A DNA stretch of 64,000 nt, taken from Anaerolineaceae bacterium (GTDB lineage Bacteria; Chloroflexota; Anaerolineae; Promineifilales; Promineifilaceae). Numbering within the stretch: position 1 is the first letter of the stretch; each line of letters begins with the position of its first letter. The stretch lies in the NCBI GenBank assembly GCA_002699125.1, contig PABI01000078.1, positions 62,001 through 126,000 of the forward strand. Direction: 5' to 3'. The notes under the pieces are model-generated. The model worked only from the letters and a program-made list of their open reading frames with translations. It was not told the DNA's origin and searched no databases. The translations under genes were made by a program, and so were the position numbers. This document shows, piece after piece, positions 43,175 to 50,620 of this stretch.

Positions 43175-44413
43175 ATGAAACATTATTTATCACTATCTAT
43201 ATTTTTCATTCTGCTGCTGGCCGCCTGCCAACCCACGCCAGCCGATGAGCCATCACTGCCAACCCTGATGCCCACCAACATCACCGTTGAGCCAACGCCC
43301 ACGTTGGCTGAGGCTACAACTGAACCGGGGGAAGCTACGGCCGTTCCCACCCAATCCGCTACGGCTGAATCAACGGCCGAACCTGTGCCAGCAACAGCCA
43401 CACCAACGCAGGCACCCGTTTCCAATCCACAGTTTAGCAACCTGGCGCTGCTGCCTAACCGGGCCAGCCTCAGCGCCGGCTGGCCGCAGCCGTACACGCC
43501 CATCGCCACCGATGAGCTGTACGCGGTGTGGAACTATTCCGGCATGACCGCCGCTGACCAGCTGGAGCGACTGTGGTATTACAACGGGGATCTCTGGTTG
43601 GAGCGCAGCGAAGCGTGGGATATGAATAAATATGGGGCAAACGGCCGTGTCGAAGACATCTACGTTTACGATTACGAACCCAATCTGCCCCCCGGACATT
43701 ACCGCGTCGTGCTCAAGGTCAACGGCGTTGAGCTGGCCAGCGCCGAACACACCATCCCGGCCAATACCGTTGGCCCTAAAGTGGAGCCAAACAGTGGCTT
43801 CACGGCAGCGGTGCAGAATAACAAGACGCTGGTTTTGCGCCGTGTGGATGGCACCACCGCCTCCTGGAACTCTTTTGGCGACATTGTCGATTTTGCCTGG
43901 CTGCCCGGCGGGCAAGGCATTGTGTACACAGAGCAAATTGTGGTCAATGCCGAACTGCCGGGTACGCTGGGGCTGCGCCACAATCTGTGGTTGCAAAACG
44001 TCGTCACCGGCCAAAAGCACCAATTAGGCAGCACCGATGAAGATTTGCACACACCAATTGTCTCGCCAGACGGCCGTTACCTGGCCCTCTACTCCGGCAC
44101 GCTGTACGGTGACGCCTGTGGCGTGGATGCCGATCTGCACATTATGGAGCTGACGGCCGATTTACAACGCGCCAACCTCATCGACCTGGCCGATTTTAGC
44201 GGCTTCCCGGTTGTGGCAGGCGCTATCCCCCAGCCAAACCTGTGGGGTCCTGGTGATGGCCCCGCTGAACCCATTCCCGGTAAATGGGTAGACGGCCAAA
44301 CATTAGAAGCCAGAGTCATCTGGATTTGTGCTGAGACGAAAGCACATGGCACCTATCAACTGGATATTAACGACCGTACCGTTGAAAAAGTAGCCAATCT
44401 GAATATCCAATAA
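43175..44413 (+). CDS. Secreted lipoprotein with Thr/Pro-rich linker and propeller-like domain
   Basis: This 412-aa lipoprotein has a type II signal peptide with lipobox LLAAC (Cys19), so it is lipidated and surface-anchored. A ~75-residue linker rich in Thr, Pro, Ala and Glu (EPTPTLAEATTEPGEA) follows. The next domain (about 90-200, SAGWPQPYTPIATDELYAVWNYSGM) is unrecognised. The last part (about 205-410, LVLRRVDGTTASW, SPDGRYLALYSG) looks like TolB-type beta-propeller blades. GGAG precedes ATG 43175. A strong terminator follows the gene. Confidence 0.85.
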   Translation: MKHYLSLSIFFILLLAACQPTPADEPSLPTLMPTNITVEPTPTLAEATTEPGEATAVPTQSATAESTAEPVPATATPTQAPVSNPQFSNLALLPNRASLSAGWPQPYTPIATDELYAVWNYSGMTAADQLERLWYYNGDLWLERSEAWDMNKYGANGRVEDIYVYDYEPNLPPGHYRVVLKVNGVELASAEHTIPANTVGPKVEPNSGFTAAVQNNKTLVLRRVDGTTASWNSFGDIVDFAWLPGGQGIVYTEQIVVNAELPGTLGLRHNLWLQNVVTGQKHQLGSTDEDLHTPIVSPDGRYLALYSGTLYGDACGVDADLHIMELTADLQRANLIDLADFSGFPVVAGAIPQPNLWGPGDGPAEPIPGKWVDGQTLEARVIWICAETKAHGTYQLDINDRTVEKVANLNIQ

Positions 44414-44437
44414 TTTTCCTTTTTCCTCCTCCTCCCT

Positions 44438-44470
44438 GGCCGAGTCAGATATTCTGGCTCGGCCTTTTTA
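44438..44470 (+). terminator. Intrinsic terminator after the lipoprotein gene
   Basis: GGCCGAGTCAGA-TAT-TCTGGCTCGGCC is a 12-bp stem (one G-U pair) with a 3-nt loop, followed directly by TTTTTA. It starts 25 bp after the stop at 44413, an ideal Rho-independent terminator on the plus strand. Confidence 0.88.
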
Positions 44471-44570
44471 ATTTCTACCCATCCCACAGCTTCCAGGTAA
44501 GATTTTTTACGCCAATGACGTCATACATAGGCGGCATTCGGTCTTTATCTAATGCTTCAATGAGATTTCG

Positions 44571-44598
44571 TTGTATCCTACACGTTCCCGGCTATAAT
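44571..44598 (+). promoter_or_regulatory. Predicted promoter of the FemAB-like acyltransferase gene
   Basis: TTGTAT (44571-44576) and TATAAT (44593-44598) are 16 bases apart. The predicted transcript starts near 44605, leaving a leader of about 70 nt before ATG 44675. It lies after the lipoprotein terminator, so it can start a new transcription unit. Confidence 0.5.
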
Positions 44599-44674
44599 GA
44601 AACTGTTTGCGGAAGAGCGAGCAACTCATTACAAACATTAGCAACTTGCACTAAAAAGGATATTTCTCGCGATA

Positions 44675-45679
44675 ATGGTTACTGAATTGATCAATGGCAG
44701 TGATGTATTTTCCGTATTGGCCGACGAATGGGATGATTTGGCCCAGCGCGGCATGACCGATACCCCTTTTCAAACGTTAGCTTACCAAAAAGCATGGTGG
44801 ACCCATTTGCATCCGGAAAACGGCCGTCTCCACACCGTCACCGTGCGCAATGAGCAGAAAGAGCTACTGGCTATCGCCTGCTTCTATAACCTGGAAGGCA
44901 CCCTCTACTTTAACGGCTGCGTGGAAGAAACCGATTATTTAGACCTGATCGTCACCGCCGAACACGCTGAAACGGCCTGGCAAGCGATCCTCGACTGTTT
45001 GTGTAGCCCCAACTTTCCCGAATGGCATGGTATTGATTTATGCAATATTCCTGAGACCTCACCAACGCGCACCATCCTTCCCCAAGAAGCGCAGCGGCGA
45101 GATTTTTTGTTTGATGAGCGGGTCAATGAGGTATGCCCTGTGATTCACCTGCCCGATTCATTTGAAGCCTATCTGGATGGCATCGACAGTAAGCAGCGGC
45201 GCGAGATTAATCGCAAGCTGCGCCGCGCCAGGGGTGCCGTTGCCGAACTTGTGGTAATCAGGCCAGACGATGATGTGGATACGGCCGTTACCGACTTCCT
45301 CGACCTGCTGCAAAAAAGCACCTTTGAAAAGCGAGACTGGCTCAACGAAGGTCGCCGCGCCGTCTTTTATGATGCCGCCCGCGCCGCGCAAAAAGCAGGC
45401 ACACTCCAGCTGCTCTTCATTGAGGTACGCGGCAAAAAAGCCGCTGGACTGTTCAACTTCGACTACAACGACCGCATCTGGGTCTATAACTCCGGGCTGG
45501 ACCCCGAGCTGTTTGGTGCCCTGAGCCTGGGCGTGGTGATTACGGCGAAAGCGATTGAACATGCCATTGAAAACGGCCGTGCCACCTTCGACTTCCTGCG
45601 CGGCAACGAAACGTACAAATACCGCTTCGGTGCCGAAGACACCACCATTTACCGGCTACATTTGGAGCCCAATTCCTAA
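44675..45679 (+). CDS. FemAB/CelD-type GNAT acyltransferase
   Basis: This 334-aa protein fits the BioF2-like/CelD acetyltransferase group (Acetyltransf_6). Visible features are FQTLAYQKAWWTHLHPENG near the N-terminus, KQRREINRKLRRARG in the centre and LGVVITAKAIEHAIENGRATFDFLRGNETYKYRFGAED near the end. Related proteins attach acyl or aminoacyl groups to cell-surface polymers or sit in polysaccharide clusters. AAGGA lies about 14 nt upstream of ATG 44675, a long spacing. It is followed 20 bp later by a GT4 glycosyltransferase, which supports a role in glycan or glycolipid modification. Confidence 0.82.
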   Translation: MVTELINGSDVFSVLADEWDDLAQRGMTDTPFQTLAYQKAWWTHLHPENGRLHTVTVRNEQKELLAIACFYNLEGTLYFNGCVEETDYLDLIVTAEHAETAWQAILDCLCSPNFPEWHGIDLCNIPETSPTRTILPQEAQRRDFLFDERVNEVCPVIHLPDSFEAYLDGIDSKQRREINRKLRRARGAVAELVVIRPDDDVDTAVTDFLDLLQKSTFEKRDWLNEGRRAVFYDAARAAQKAGTLQLLFIEVRGKKAAGLFNFDYNDRIWVYNSGLDPELFGALSLGVVITAKAIEHAIENGRATFDFLRGNETYKYRFGAEDTTIYRLHLEPNS

Positions 45680-45699
45680 ACCCCCACTGGAGCAAACCG

Positions 45700-46974
45700 A
45701 TGACACAAGCAGCCAAACCAAAAATCCGACGCGTTGCCATGCTTAGCGTACACACCTGCCCCCTGGCCATGCTGGGTGGCAAAAAAACCGGCGGTATGAA
45801 CGTCTACGTGCGCGATTTCAGCCGCGAGCTGGGCCGACAGGGCATCCTTGTTGACGTTTTCACCCGCTCCCAGGATGATTGCGCCCCCCGCATTGTGCAC
45901 GATTTGGGTAGTGGCGGCCGCGTCATTCACATTCCTGCCGGTCCAGAAAAACCAATCCCGGTTGACCAGGTGGCAGATTATCTGGATGAATTCACGACCG
46001 GCGTGCTTCACTTCGCTGCCAGCGAAAACATTCAATACGACCTGATCCACAGTCATTACTGGCTTTCCGGGCTGGTCGCCGACAGGCTGCGTAATGCCTG
46101 GCACACGCCAATCGTGCACATGTTCCATACCTTAGGCCACATGAAAAACAAGATTGCCCAAAGCGACAGCCAGCTTGCCTCCGCAGCCCGTCTCGCGGGT
46201 GAATACCAGGTCATGGCCCTGGCCGACAAGCTTATCGCCGCTACACCTGCCGAAGAAGCCCAACTCATCGAGCTGTACAATGCCGATCCGAGCAAAATTG
46301 CCATCATTCCGCCCGGCGTTGATTTAGAGCGGTTCCAACCCATTGCCAAAGACGTGGCCAAAAAGCGGGTGGGCATCCCCTGCGGCGACACCAATATTTT
46401 GTTTGCCGGCCGCATCGAGCCGCTCAAGGGCATCGACACCATGCTGCGGGCAATGGCCCTCATCCAGGAACGCCGTCCTGAGGTGCTGCACAACGCCTGC
46501 ATGGCCATCATCGGCGGCGATCCCTGGGCCGACGACCTCGACGAAGAAATGGCGCGCCTCCAGCAGCTCCGCACCGATTTGGACATCCACGATTTGGTTA
46601 CTTTTCTAGGAGCCAAAGACCAGGATTTGCTGCCCAACTATTATGCCGCTGCCGAAATGGTCGTCATGCCCTCCCACTACGAGAGTTTTGGCATGGTGGC
46701 GTTGGAAGCAATGGCCATGGGCACGCCGGTTATCGCCTCAGAGGTCGGTGGCCTGGCGCATCTGGTGAAACATGGCGTTACGGGCTACCATGTGCCCAGC
46801 CGCGACCCGGAAGCATTAGCCGCCCGCATTTACGAACTGCTCTCCAACCAGGACTGCCGCCAGGTGCTGGGGCAGCAGGCCCGCGAATACGCCCGCCGTT
46901 ACGATTGGGCCAATATTGTGGACCGTATGATTTCGGTTTATGAAGAAGTTGTGGCGGGAGAGTTGGTCCGTTGA
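45700..46974 (+). CDS. GT4 family glycosyltransferase (MshA/sucrose-phosphate-synthase-like)
   Basis: This 424-aa GT-B enzyme is a retaining glycosyltransferase. The N-terminal domain has the Gly-rich GGKKTGGMNVYVRDFSREL typical of MshA and sucrose synthases, and HSHYWLSG. The C-terminal nucleotide-binding domain has IIPPGVDLERF, FAGRIEPLKG and the EX7E element in PSHYESFGMVALEAMAMG. The product may be a glycosyl-inositol or a sucrose-like compound, but no ino1 or other mycothiol-pathway gene is nearby, so the acceptor is open. It follows the FemAB-like gene by 20 bp and its stop overlaps the next TTG start. Confidence 0.88.
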   Translation: MTQAAKPKIRRVAMLSVHTCPLAMLGGKKTGGMNVYVRDFSRELGRQGILVDVFTRSQDDCAPRIVHDLGSGGRVIHIPAGPEKPIPVDQVADYLDEFTTGVLHFAASENIQYDLIHSHYWLSGLVADRLRNAWHTPIVHMFHTLGHMKNKIAQSDSQLASAARLAGEYQVMALADKLIAATPAEEAQLIELYNADPSKIAIIPPGVDLERFQPIAKDVAKKRVGIPCGDTNILFAGRIEPLKGIDTMLRAMALIQERRPEVLHNACMAIIGGDPWADDLDEEMARLQQLRTDLDIHDLVTFLGAKDQDLLPNYYAAAEMVVMPSHYESFGMVALEAMAMGTPVIASEVGGLAHLVKHGVTGYHVPSRDPEALAARIYELLSNQDCRQVLGQQAREYARRYDWANIVDRMISVYEEVVAGELVR

Positions 46975-47474
46975 AAATAAGACAAAAAGGATGGCGACAG
47001 CTAAAGTTCATTGCCATCCTTTTGATTCTTTTTCTGCCCCTTTATTTCTGGTTTCTGGTCAATCTCTACCAGACTGCCATTCAAATACCCAGAGAATGGA
47101 AACAATTTAGAACACAAGAAACATCAATTCTGAATGCTCTGGATAAGTTTTCATCTGAAAATCAACATTACCCCGAAACCTTAGCTCAATTACTCGAGCC
47201 GTCCGTTTGGCAATCAGAAAACTGGTCTTTTCGGTATGGCACTGACGACAAAGGTGGATACATTTTGCAAGCCGACCTGCCAAAATTATGGTTCAGTTGG
47301 CCAACGCGGAGAGTGTGTCATTCGCAGCAGGATGATTCTGTTGCCTGCAATTTCTATTACATTTGCTACTCTAGACAGGGTGCACAATGGCTCAGTGATC
47401 CAATTCAGGAAAACGAGCCCGGTCGTCCATTGCTAGGAACTAGCGGCGCTTCCCCGTGTGTAAGCAGTAGTTGA
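46971..47474 (+). CDS. Single-span membrane protein of unknown function (pseudopilin-like middle)
   Basis: This 167-aa ORF starts with TTG 46971, overlapping the GT4 stop, and has no canonical Shine-Dalgarno. It has a basic N-terminus and one membrane span (IAILLILFLPLYFWFLVNL). An ILNALDKFSSENQHYPETLAQLLEP segment then resembles the spacing seen in type II secretion GspG-like pseudopilins, but there is no prepilin cleavage motif. Two Cys pairs (VCHSQQDDSVACNFYYICYS) could form disulfides outside the membrane. The last ~30 residues (RPLLGTSGASPCVSSS) look low-complexity, and the frame may run past its natural end. Function unknown. Confidence 0.6.
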   Translation: MKIRQKGWRQLKFIAILLILFLPLYFWFLVNLYQTAIQIPREWKQFRTQETSILNALDKFSSENQHYPETLAQLLEPSVWQSENWSFRYGTDDKGGYILQADLPKLWFSWPTRRVCHSQQDDSVACNFYYICYSRQGAQWLSDPIQENEPGRPLLGTSGASPCVSSS

Positions 47475-47589
47475 GTCATTGAAGGTAGCTGCGGCCGCCT
47501 CTCAGTCCCGAAGGGCTGTTCTCCAGACCAAGCCACCTGGTAGCACAGTTGCGCATACATGCGCCGACACCGACCACAGCTAGAGTAAT

Positions 47590-47669
47590 TGTCATTCCGA
47601 ATGAAATGAGGAATCATTCATCTCGCTTGATTAAAAGATTCCTCACCCCTGCGGGGATTCGGAATGACA
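47590..47669. repeat. Long palindromic repeat, TGTCATTCCGA family
   Basis: TGTCATTCCGAAT (47590-47602) pairs with ATTCGGAATGACA (47657-47669), and inside that GAGGAATC (47608) pairs with GATTCCTC (47637). It forms an ~80-bp stem-loop between the convergent ORF 46971 and serS. A related element with TTGTCATTTCGA ends is at 60013-60113. It may double as a bidirectional transcript end, or be a miniature dispersed element. Confidence 0.75.
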
Positions 47670-47675
47670 GCTCCC

Positions 47676-49049
47676 CTATTCTGGTTCAATCACCTCAAGG
47701 CCACCCATGTACGGCCGTAACACCTCCGGTACCACAATCGATCCATCCGCCTGCTGATTGTTTTCCATAATGGCAATCATTACGCGGGGCAGCGCCAGAC
47801 CGCTGGCGTTAAGCGTATGTGGGTGGCGCAGCTTGCCGCCCTCCGTTGGCCGGAATTTGATGTTCGAGCGCCGCGCCTGAAAATCCTCCGAGTTGCTGAT
47901 CGAGCTGACCTCCAACCATTCGCCACAGCCCGCCGCCCACACCTCAATGTCATACGTCTTGGTCATGGCAAAGCTCACGTCACCCGTGGCCAAATCCACA
48001 AAGCGGTAGCGAAAACCGAGCGCGTCACAGATGTCCTGAGCGTACCGCTTCATATCTTCCAGCACTTCATAGCTCTTGTCGGGATGGACAAACTGGTACA
48101 TCTCCACTTTGTCGAACTGGTGACCGCGCTTGATGCCGCGCACGTCCTTGCCGGCGCTCATCTTCTCGCGCCGCCAGCAGGGCGTGTAGGCCACGTACTT
48201 CAGCGGCAGGTCGGCCTCGTCTAGAATCTCGTCGCGGTGCAGGTTGGTCAGGGCAATTTCGGCCGTGCCCAACCACATGAAATCTTCCTCGGCATCCCGA
48301 TAAATGTTGTCGAAGAATTTGGGCAGCTGCCCGGCTCCTTCAAACACATACGAGCGCACCATGAACGGCGGGTAAATCTCGGTAAAGCCATGCTTTTCCA
48401 GGTGCGTGTTAAGCATGAACTGGATAAGCGCCCGCTGCAAACGCGCCCCAGCCCCGCGCAGCACGTAAAAACGGCTGCCGCTCAACTTTACCCCGCGCTC
48501 AAAGTCGATGATGTCGAGCTCCGTGCCTAAATCCCAATGTGGCTTTGGTTCAAAATCAAACTGCGGCTCGGGCGCACCTTGCGGCTCGTGGAACACGTTG
48601 TGCGCTTCGTCCGGACCGACAGGAACGCTCTCGTGGGTCAGGTTGGGCACCCACAGCAGATTCTCGTTCAGGCGCGCTTCCACTTCACGCAGTTCCTCAT
48701 CGTGGGCCGCAATTTTGTCGCCGATTTCGCGGGTTTCGTCTTTGGCCTGCTCGGCATTGTTTTGTAATGCCGCTACCTGGGTGCGCAGCGCCTCAACAGG
48801 CTGGCCAACATCTTGCCCGGCTTCGGCGCGGCGCAAATCAGCTTCCATCTTCTTCAGGCTGCCCATCCAACGGCCGATTTGTTTCGAGCTTTCGTTCCGC
48901 TGGCGACGCAGTTCTTCTACTTCAAGCAGTATCTCACGGCGACGGCCATCATCGGCCAAAATTTCATCGATGGGGGCCTCAACGTTGCGCTTGGCGATCT
49001 GTTGTTTGACCCATTCCGGTTTCTCTCGTATCAAGTTAATATCAATCAT
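47676..49049 (-). CDS. serS: Seryl-tRNA synthetase
   Basis: This 457-aa class II synthetase charges tRNA-Ser with serine. The N-terminal coiled-coil tRNA arm (about 30-110, VEELRRQRNESSKQIGR) is followed by class II motif 2 (YTPCWRREKMSAGKDVRGIKR), the EM-YQF region and motif 3 (NASGLALPRVMIAIMENNQ). The start ATG 49049 has AGGAGA 6-7 nt upstream. A Ser-specific T-box leader with its own promoter and terminator lies upstream, so expression rises when tRNA-Ser is uncharged. Length and motifs are normal for bacterial SerRS. Confidence 0.97.
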   Translation of the reverse strand: MIDINLIREKPEWVKQQIAKRNVEAPIDEILADDGRRREILLEVEELRRQRNESSKQIGRWMGSLKKMEADLRRAEAGQDVGQPVEALRTQVAALQNNAEQAKDETREIGDKIAAHDEELREVEARLNENLLWVPNLTHESVPVGPDEAHNVFHEPQGAPEPQFDFEPKPHWDLGTELDIIDFERGVKLSGSRFYVLRGAGARLQRALIQFMLNTHLEKHGFTEIYPPFMVRSYVFEGAGQLPKFFDNIYRDAEEDFMWLGTAEIALTNLHRDEILDEADLPLKYVAYTPCWRREKMSAGKDVRGIKRGHQFDKVEMYQFVHPDKSYEVLEDMKRYAQDICDALGFRYRFVDLATGDVSFAMTKTYDIEVWAAGCGEWLEVSSISNSEDFQARRSNIKFRPTEGGKLRHPHTLNASGLALPRVMIAIMENNQQADGSIVVPEVLRPYMGGLEVIEPE

Positions 49050-49124
49050 CAGGTTCTCCTAAACAATTTAACGCAAAGGCGCAGAGTAGGGGTTAGGGAA
49101 ATTTAAGCGCGCTTTGCATTCATT

Positions 49125-49174
49125 GTAGCCGAGGATTCAATTCCTCGTTTTGCGCGCTAAGAAAGCGCGGCTAC
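49125..49174. repeat. Dispersed hairpin in the serS leader, GTAGCCG ends
   Basis: GTAGCCG (49125-49131) pairs with CGGCTAC (49168-49174), and inside is CGAGGA-TTCAAT-TCCTCG. It lies between the T-box terminator and the serS start, where it will be present in the mRNA. It looks like another small dispersed repeat of this genome. Confidence 0.5.
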
Positions 49175-49313
49175 GGTTTTTGGCAAAAGTTATGGACACA
49201 TTACCCTGCTAGAGATAGAGGTGGCAACGGTGGCAAAACGGCCGTTTCGTCCCCACTTAGCCTGCTTTTGCGAAATCTGCAATTTGTATCTCATCACAAA
49301 CCTCCATCTGAAA

Positions 49314-49351
49314 CTAAAAAGCCCCCTCGTCTGTTTCCAGGACGAGGGGGC
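49314..49351 (-). terminator. T-box-controlled intrinsic terminator upstream of serS
   Basis: On the minus strand GCCCCCTCGTC and GACGAGGGGGC form an 11-bp stem with a 9-nt loop, followed by TTTTTA. The left arm overlaps the T-box antiterminator, so the two structures are mutually exclusive. Confidence 0.9.
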
Positions 49352-49606
49352 CCGTGGTGCCACCTGGTTTTGCCGGTAATCTGTAATCAGTGAATCAGCA
49401 ATCAGTTTTTTACTGATTACCGGCCACCTATTTACTGAACACTGGCCTCAAAAAAGCTGTAACGGGCTGACCCGGCTGGCCTTGTTTCGGCAGCGACTCT
49501 AGAGTGGATTTCCGGCTGGACAATCATTCGCTTACACCGTCCGCGAACTCTCTGGGGATTGTGACGGCCGTACTTGTCTCTTTCATCGTCGGTATGTATC
49601 TTGTTG
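49316..49606 (-). promoter_or_regulatory. Serine-specific T-box riboswitch leader of serS
   Basis: The leader RNA reads tRNA charging and controls serS by antitermination. On the minus strand it has stem I (GATGAAAGAGACAAGTA, then CAGAGAG), a specifier loop with TCC (49508-49506), and the T-box core AGGTGGCACCACGG (49365-49352). The specifier is placed by spacing to the CTAGAG element: three bases lie between them, as I recall for tyrS. TCC is a Ser codon, matching the downstream gene. The terminator at 49314-49351 follows. The ORF track shows a false 69-aa ORF over this region. Confidence 0.93.
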
Positions 49607-49612
49607 AGGGGC

Positions 49613-49641
49613 ATTATAGCTGGGCGGGAAACGGCCGTCAA
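49613..49641 (-). promoter_or_regulatory. Promoter of the serS T-box leader
   Basis: Read on the minus strand, TTGACG (49641-49636) and TATAAT (49618-49613) are exactly 17 bases apart. Transcription would start near 49606, at the beginning of the T-box leader. An ACGGCCGT copy (49631-49638) overlaps the -35 box. Confidence 0.82.
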
Positions 49642-50513
49642 CCAAAGAAATATTCGTGGAAGTCGGCAACGGCCGTATATCCAATCTTCTCGTAAATATG
49701 GTTCGATACAGGATTACTTAAGTCTGTGAACAGCGTGCAGAACTGGTAACCTTCGTCCAGCAGCTGCTGGCTGAGCGTGGCCACGCAGGCAGTAGCGTAA
49801 CCGCGACCGCGCAGTTCGGCCGGCGTGTACACCAGCGAAATGGTGATGCCGTGCCGCGTCGGGCGCGCTTTGGCGGCCATCGTTACCGGCTCACCTGCTT
49901 CATTTTCCCACAGAAACAGATCGCCATTCTGCATTTTACCCCGCGCCAACAGCTCGGCCGATTCTAAATCATCACGAATGTTGGCATCTTCATGAAATGC
50001 CTGGACCCAGCCAACGACGCGCTCAAAATCATCGGCATCGGCTAAACGGAGTTGGCCTGGCGGTAGCGTGAGCGGCTGCACCTGCCGTAATTCAAAAACG
50101 CGCTGCCTCATGCCCGGTTGAGGGGAACGCCTGCCCTGAGCGGAGTCGAAGGGGCCGTTCCGCTTCTCCCACAGCGCTGCCCAGGCATCAGCCACGTTGG
50201 CCGGCCCCAGCACCGCTGGCACCGACCAGCGGCTTTCATCCAGCGTGTCCCACAACGCCTGCACCACCGGCTGGCAATCCGACAAATGACTATACAAGAT
50301 CATTTTTCGCGGTGGGGTCATGACGGCTGCGCCAACCAATTTCCCGTCATCCTCAACCACCGCTAAAAACGGCCGATTCCGCCGCCGTGGTGCGCTCTGG
50401 CTCAGTCGAAAGACGATCCCCAGCATGAGCCCATTTAACACTTCAAATGCTTCGAGATAATTGAGTGCGTTATCCAAAAAATCATTCGGGTTCTTAAACA
50501 ACCTGACGTTCAT
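49638..50513 (-). CDS. GNAT acetyltransferase with dispersed-repeat insertion
   Basis: This protein (track length 295 aa; about 291 aa from ATG 50513) is a GNAT-fold N-acetyltransferase. The acetyl-CoA region is visible as ISLVYTPAELRGRGYATACV in the C-terminal half, with the usual strand-loop and QLLDEGYQFCTLFTDLSNPVSNHIYEKIGY. An odd in-frame stretch (PFDSAQGRRSPQ, about residue 125-140) is encoded by a common intergenic repeat unit (GGAGTCGAAGGGG on the plus strand), so a repeat appears to have inserted and been read through. The start is taken at ATG 50513 (MNVRLF) because GGGAAATGA precedes it. Substrate unknown. Confidence 0.82.
   Translation of the reverse strand: MNVRLFKNPNDFLDNALNYLEAFEVLNGLMLGIVFRLSQSAPRRRNRPFLAVVEDDGKLVGAAVMTPPRKMILYSHLSDCQPVVQALWDTLDESRWSVPAVLGPANVADAWAALWEKRNGPFDSAQGRRSPQPGMRQRVFELRQVQPLTLPPGQLRLADADDFERVVGWVQAFHEDANIRDDLESAELLARGKMQNGDLFLWENEAGEPVTMAAKARPTRHGITISLVYTPAELRGRGYATACVATLSQQLLDEGYQFCTLFTDLSNPVSNHIYEKIGYTAVADFHEYFFG
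50134..50154. repeat. CCCTGAGCGGAGTCGAAGGGG repeat inside a coding region
   Basis: This unit is a widespread bacterial dispersed repeat, read on opposite strands as peptides like ALSGVEG and FDSAQG. Here it lies inside the GNAT gene in frame, so it adds about seven residues without breaking the ORF. Confidence 0.7.
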
Positions 50514-50530
50514 TTCATTTCCCAACGCCG

Positions 50531-50604
50531 CCCGAACGTAAACGTCCGGGCTAGATATGGAAGCCCCATAGGGGCTTTACACAACTAGCCGAGGGCTTTA
50601 GCCC
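50531..50604. repeat. Cluster of short hairpins upstream of the ABC exporter pair
   Basis: Three small inverted repeats lie side by side: CCCGAACGT/ACGTCCGGG (50531-50550, one mismatch), AAGCCCC-ATA-GGGGCTT (50561-50577) and GGGCT-TT-AGCCC (50593-50604). They sit between the GNAT gene and the end of the ABC exporter gene, which are on the same strand, and could terminate or separate transcripts. Confidence 0.5.
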
Positions 50605-50620
50605 CCGGCGATCTGGCCGA

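Noticed and set aside
47405-47617. 70-aa minus-strand ORF between serS and ORF 46971
   Set aside because: It matches no protein I know and runs through the start of a palindromic repeat, so it is probably not a gene.
49432-49641. 69-aa minus-strand ORF upstream of serS
   Set aside because: It overlies the T-box leader, and the RNA signatures explain the sequence better than a protein.
50118-50366. Plus-strand ORF beginning MRGTPALSGVEG
   Set aside because: The ALSGVEG peptide is the reverse reading of a common dispersed repeat inside the GNAT gene, not a coding start.
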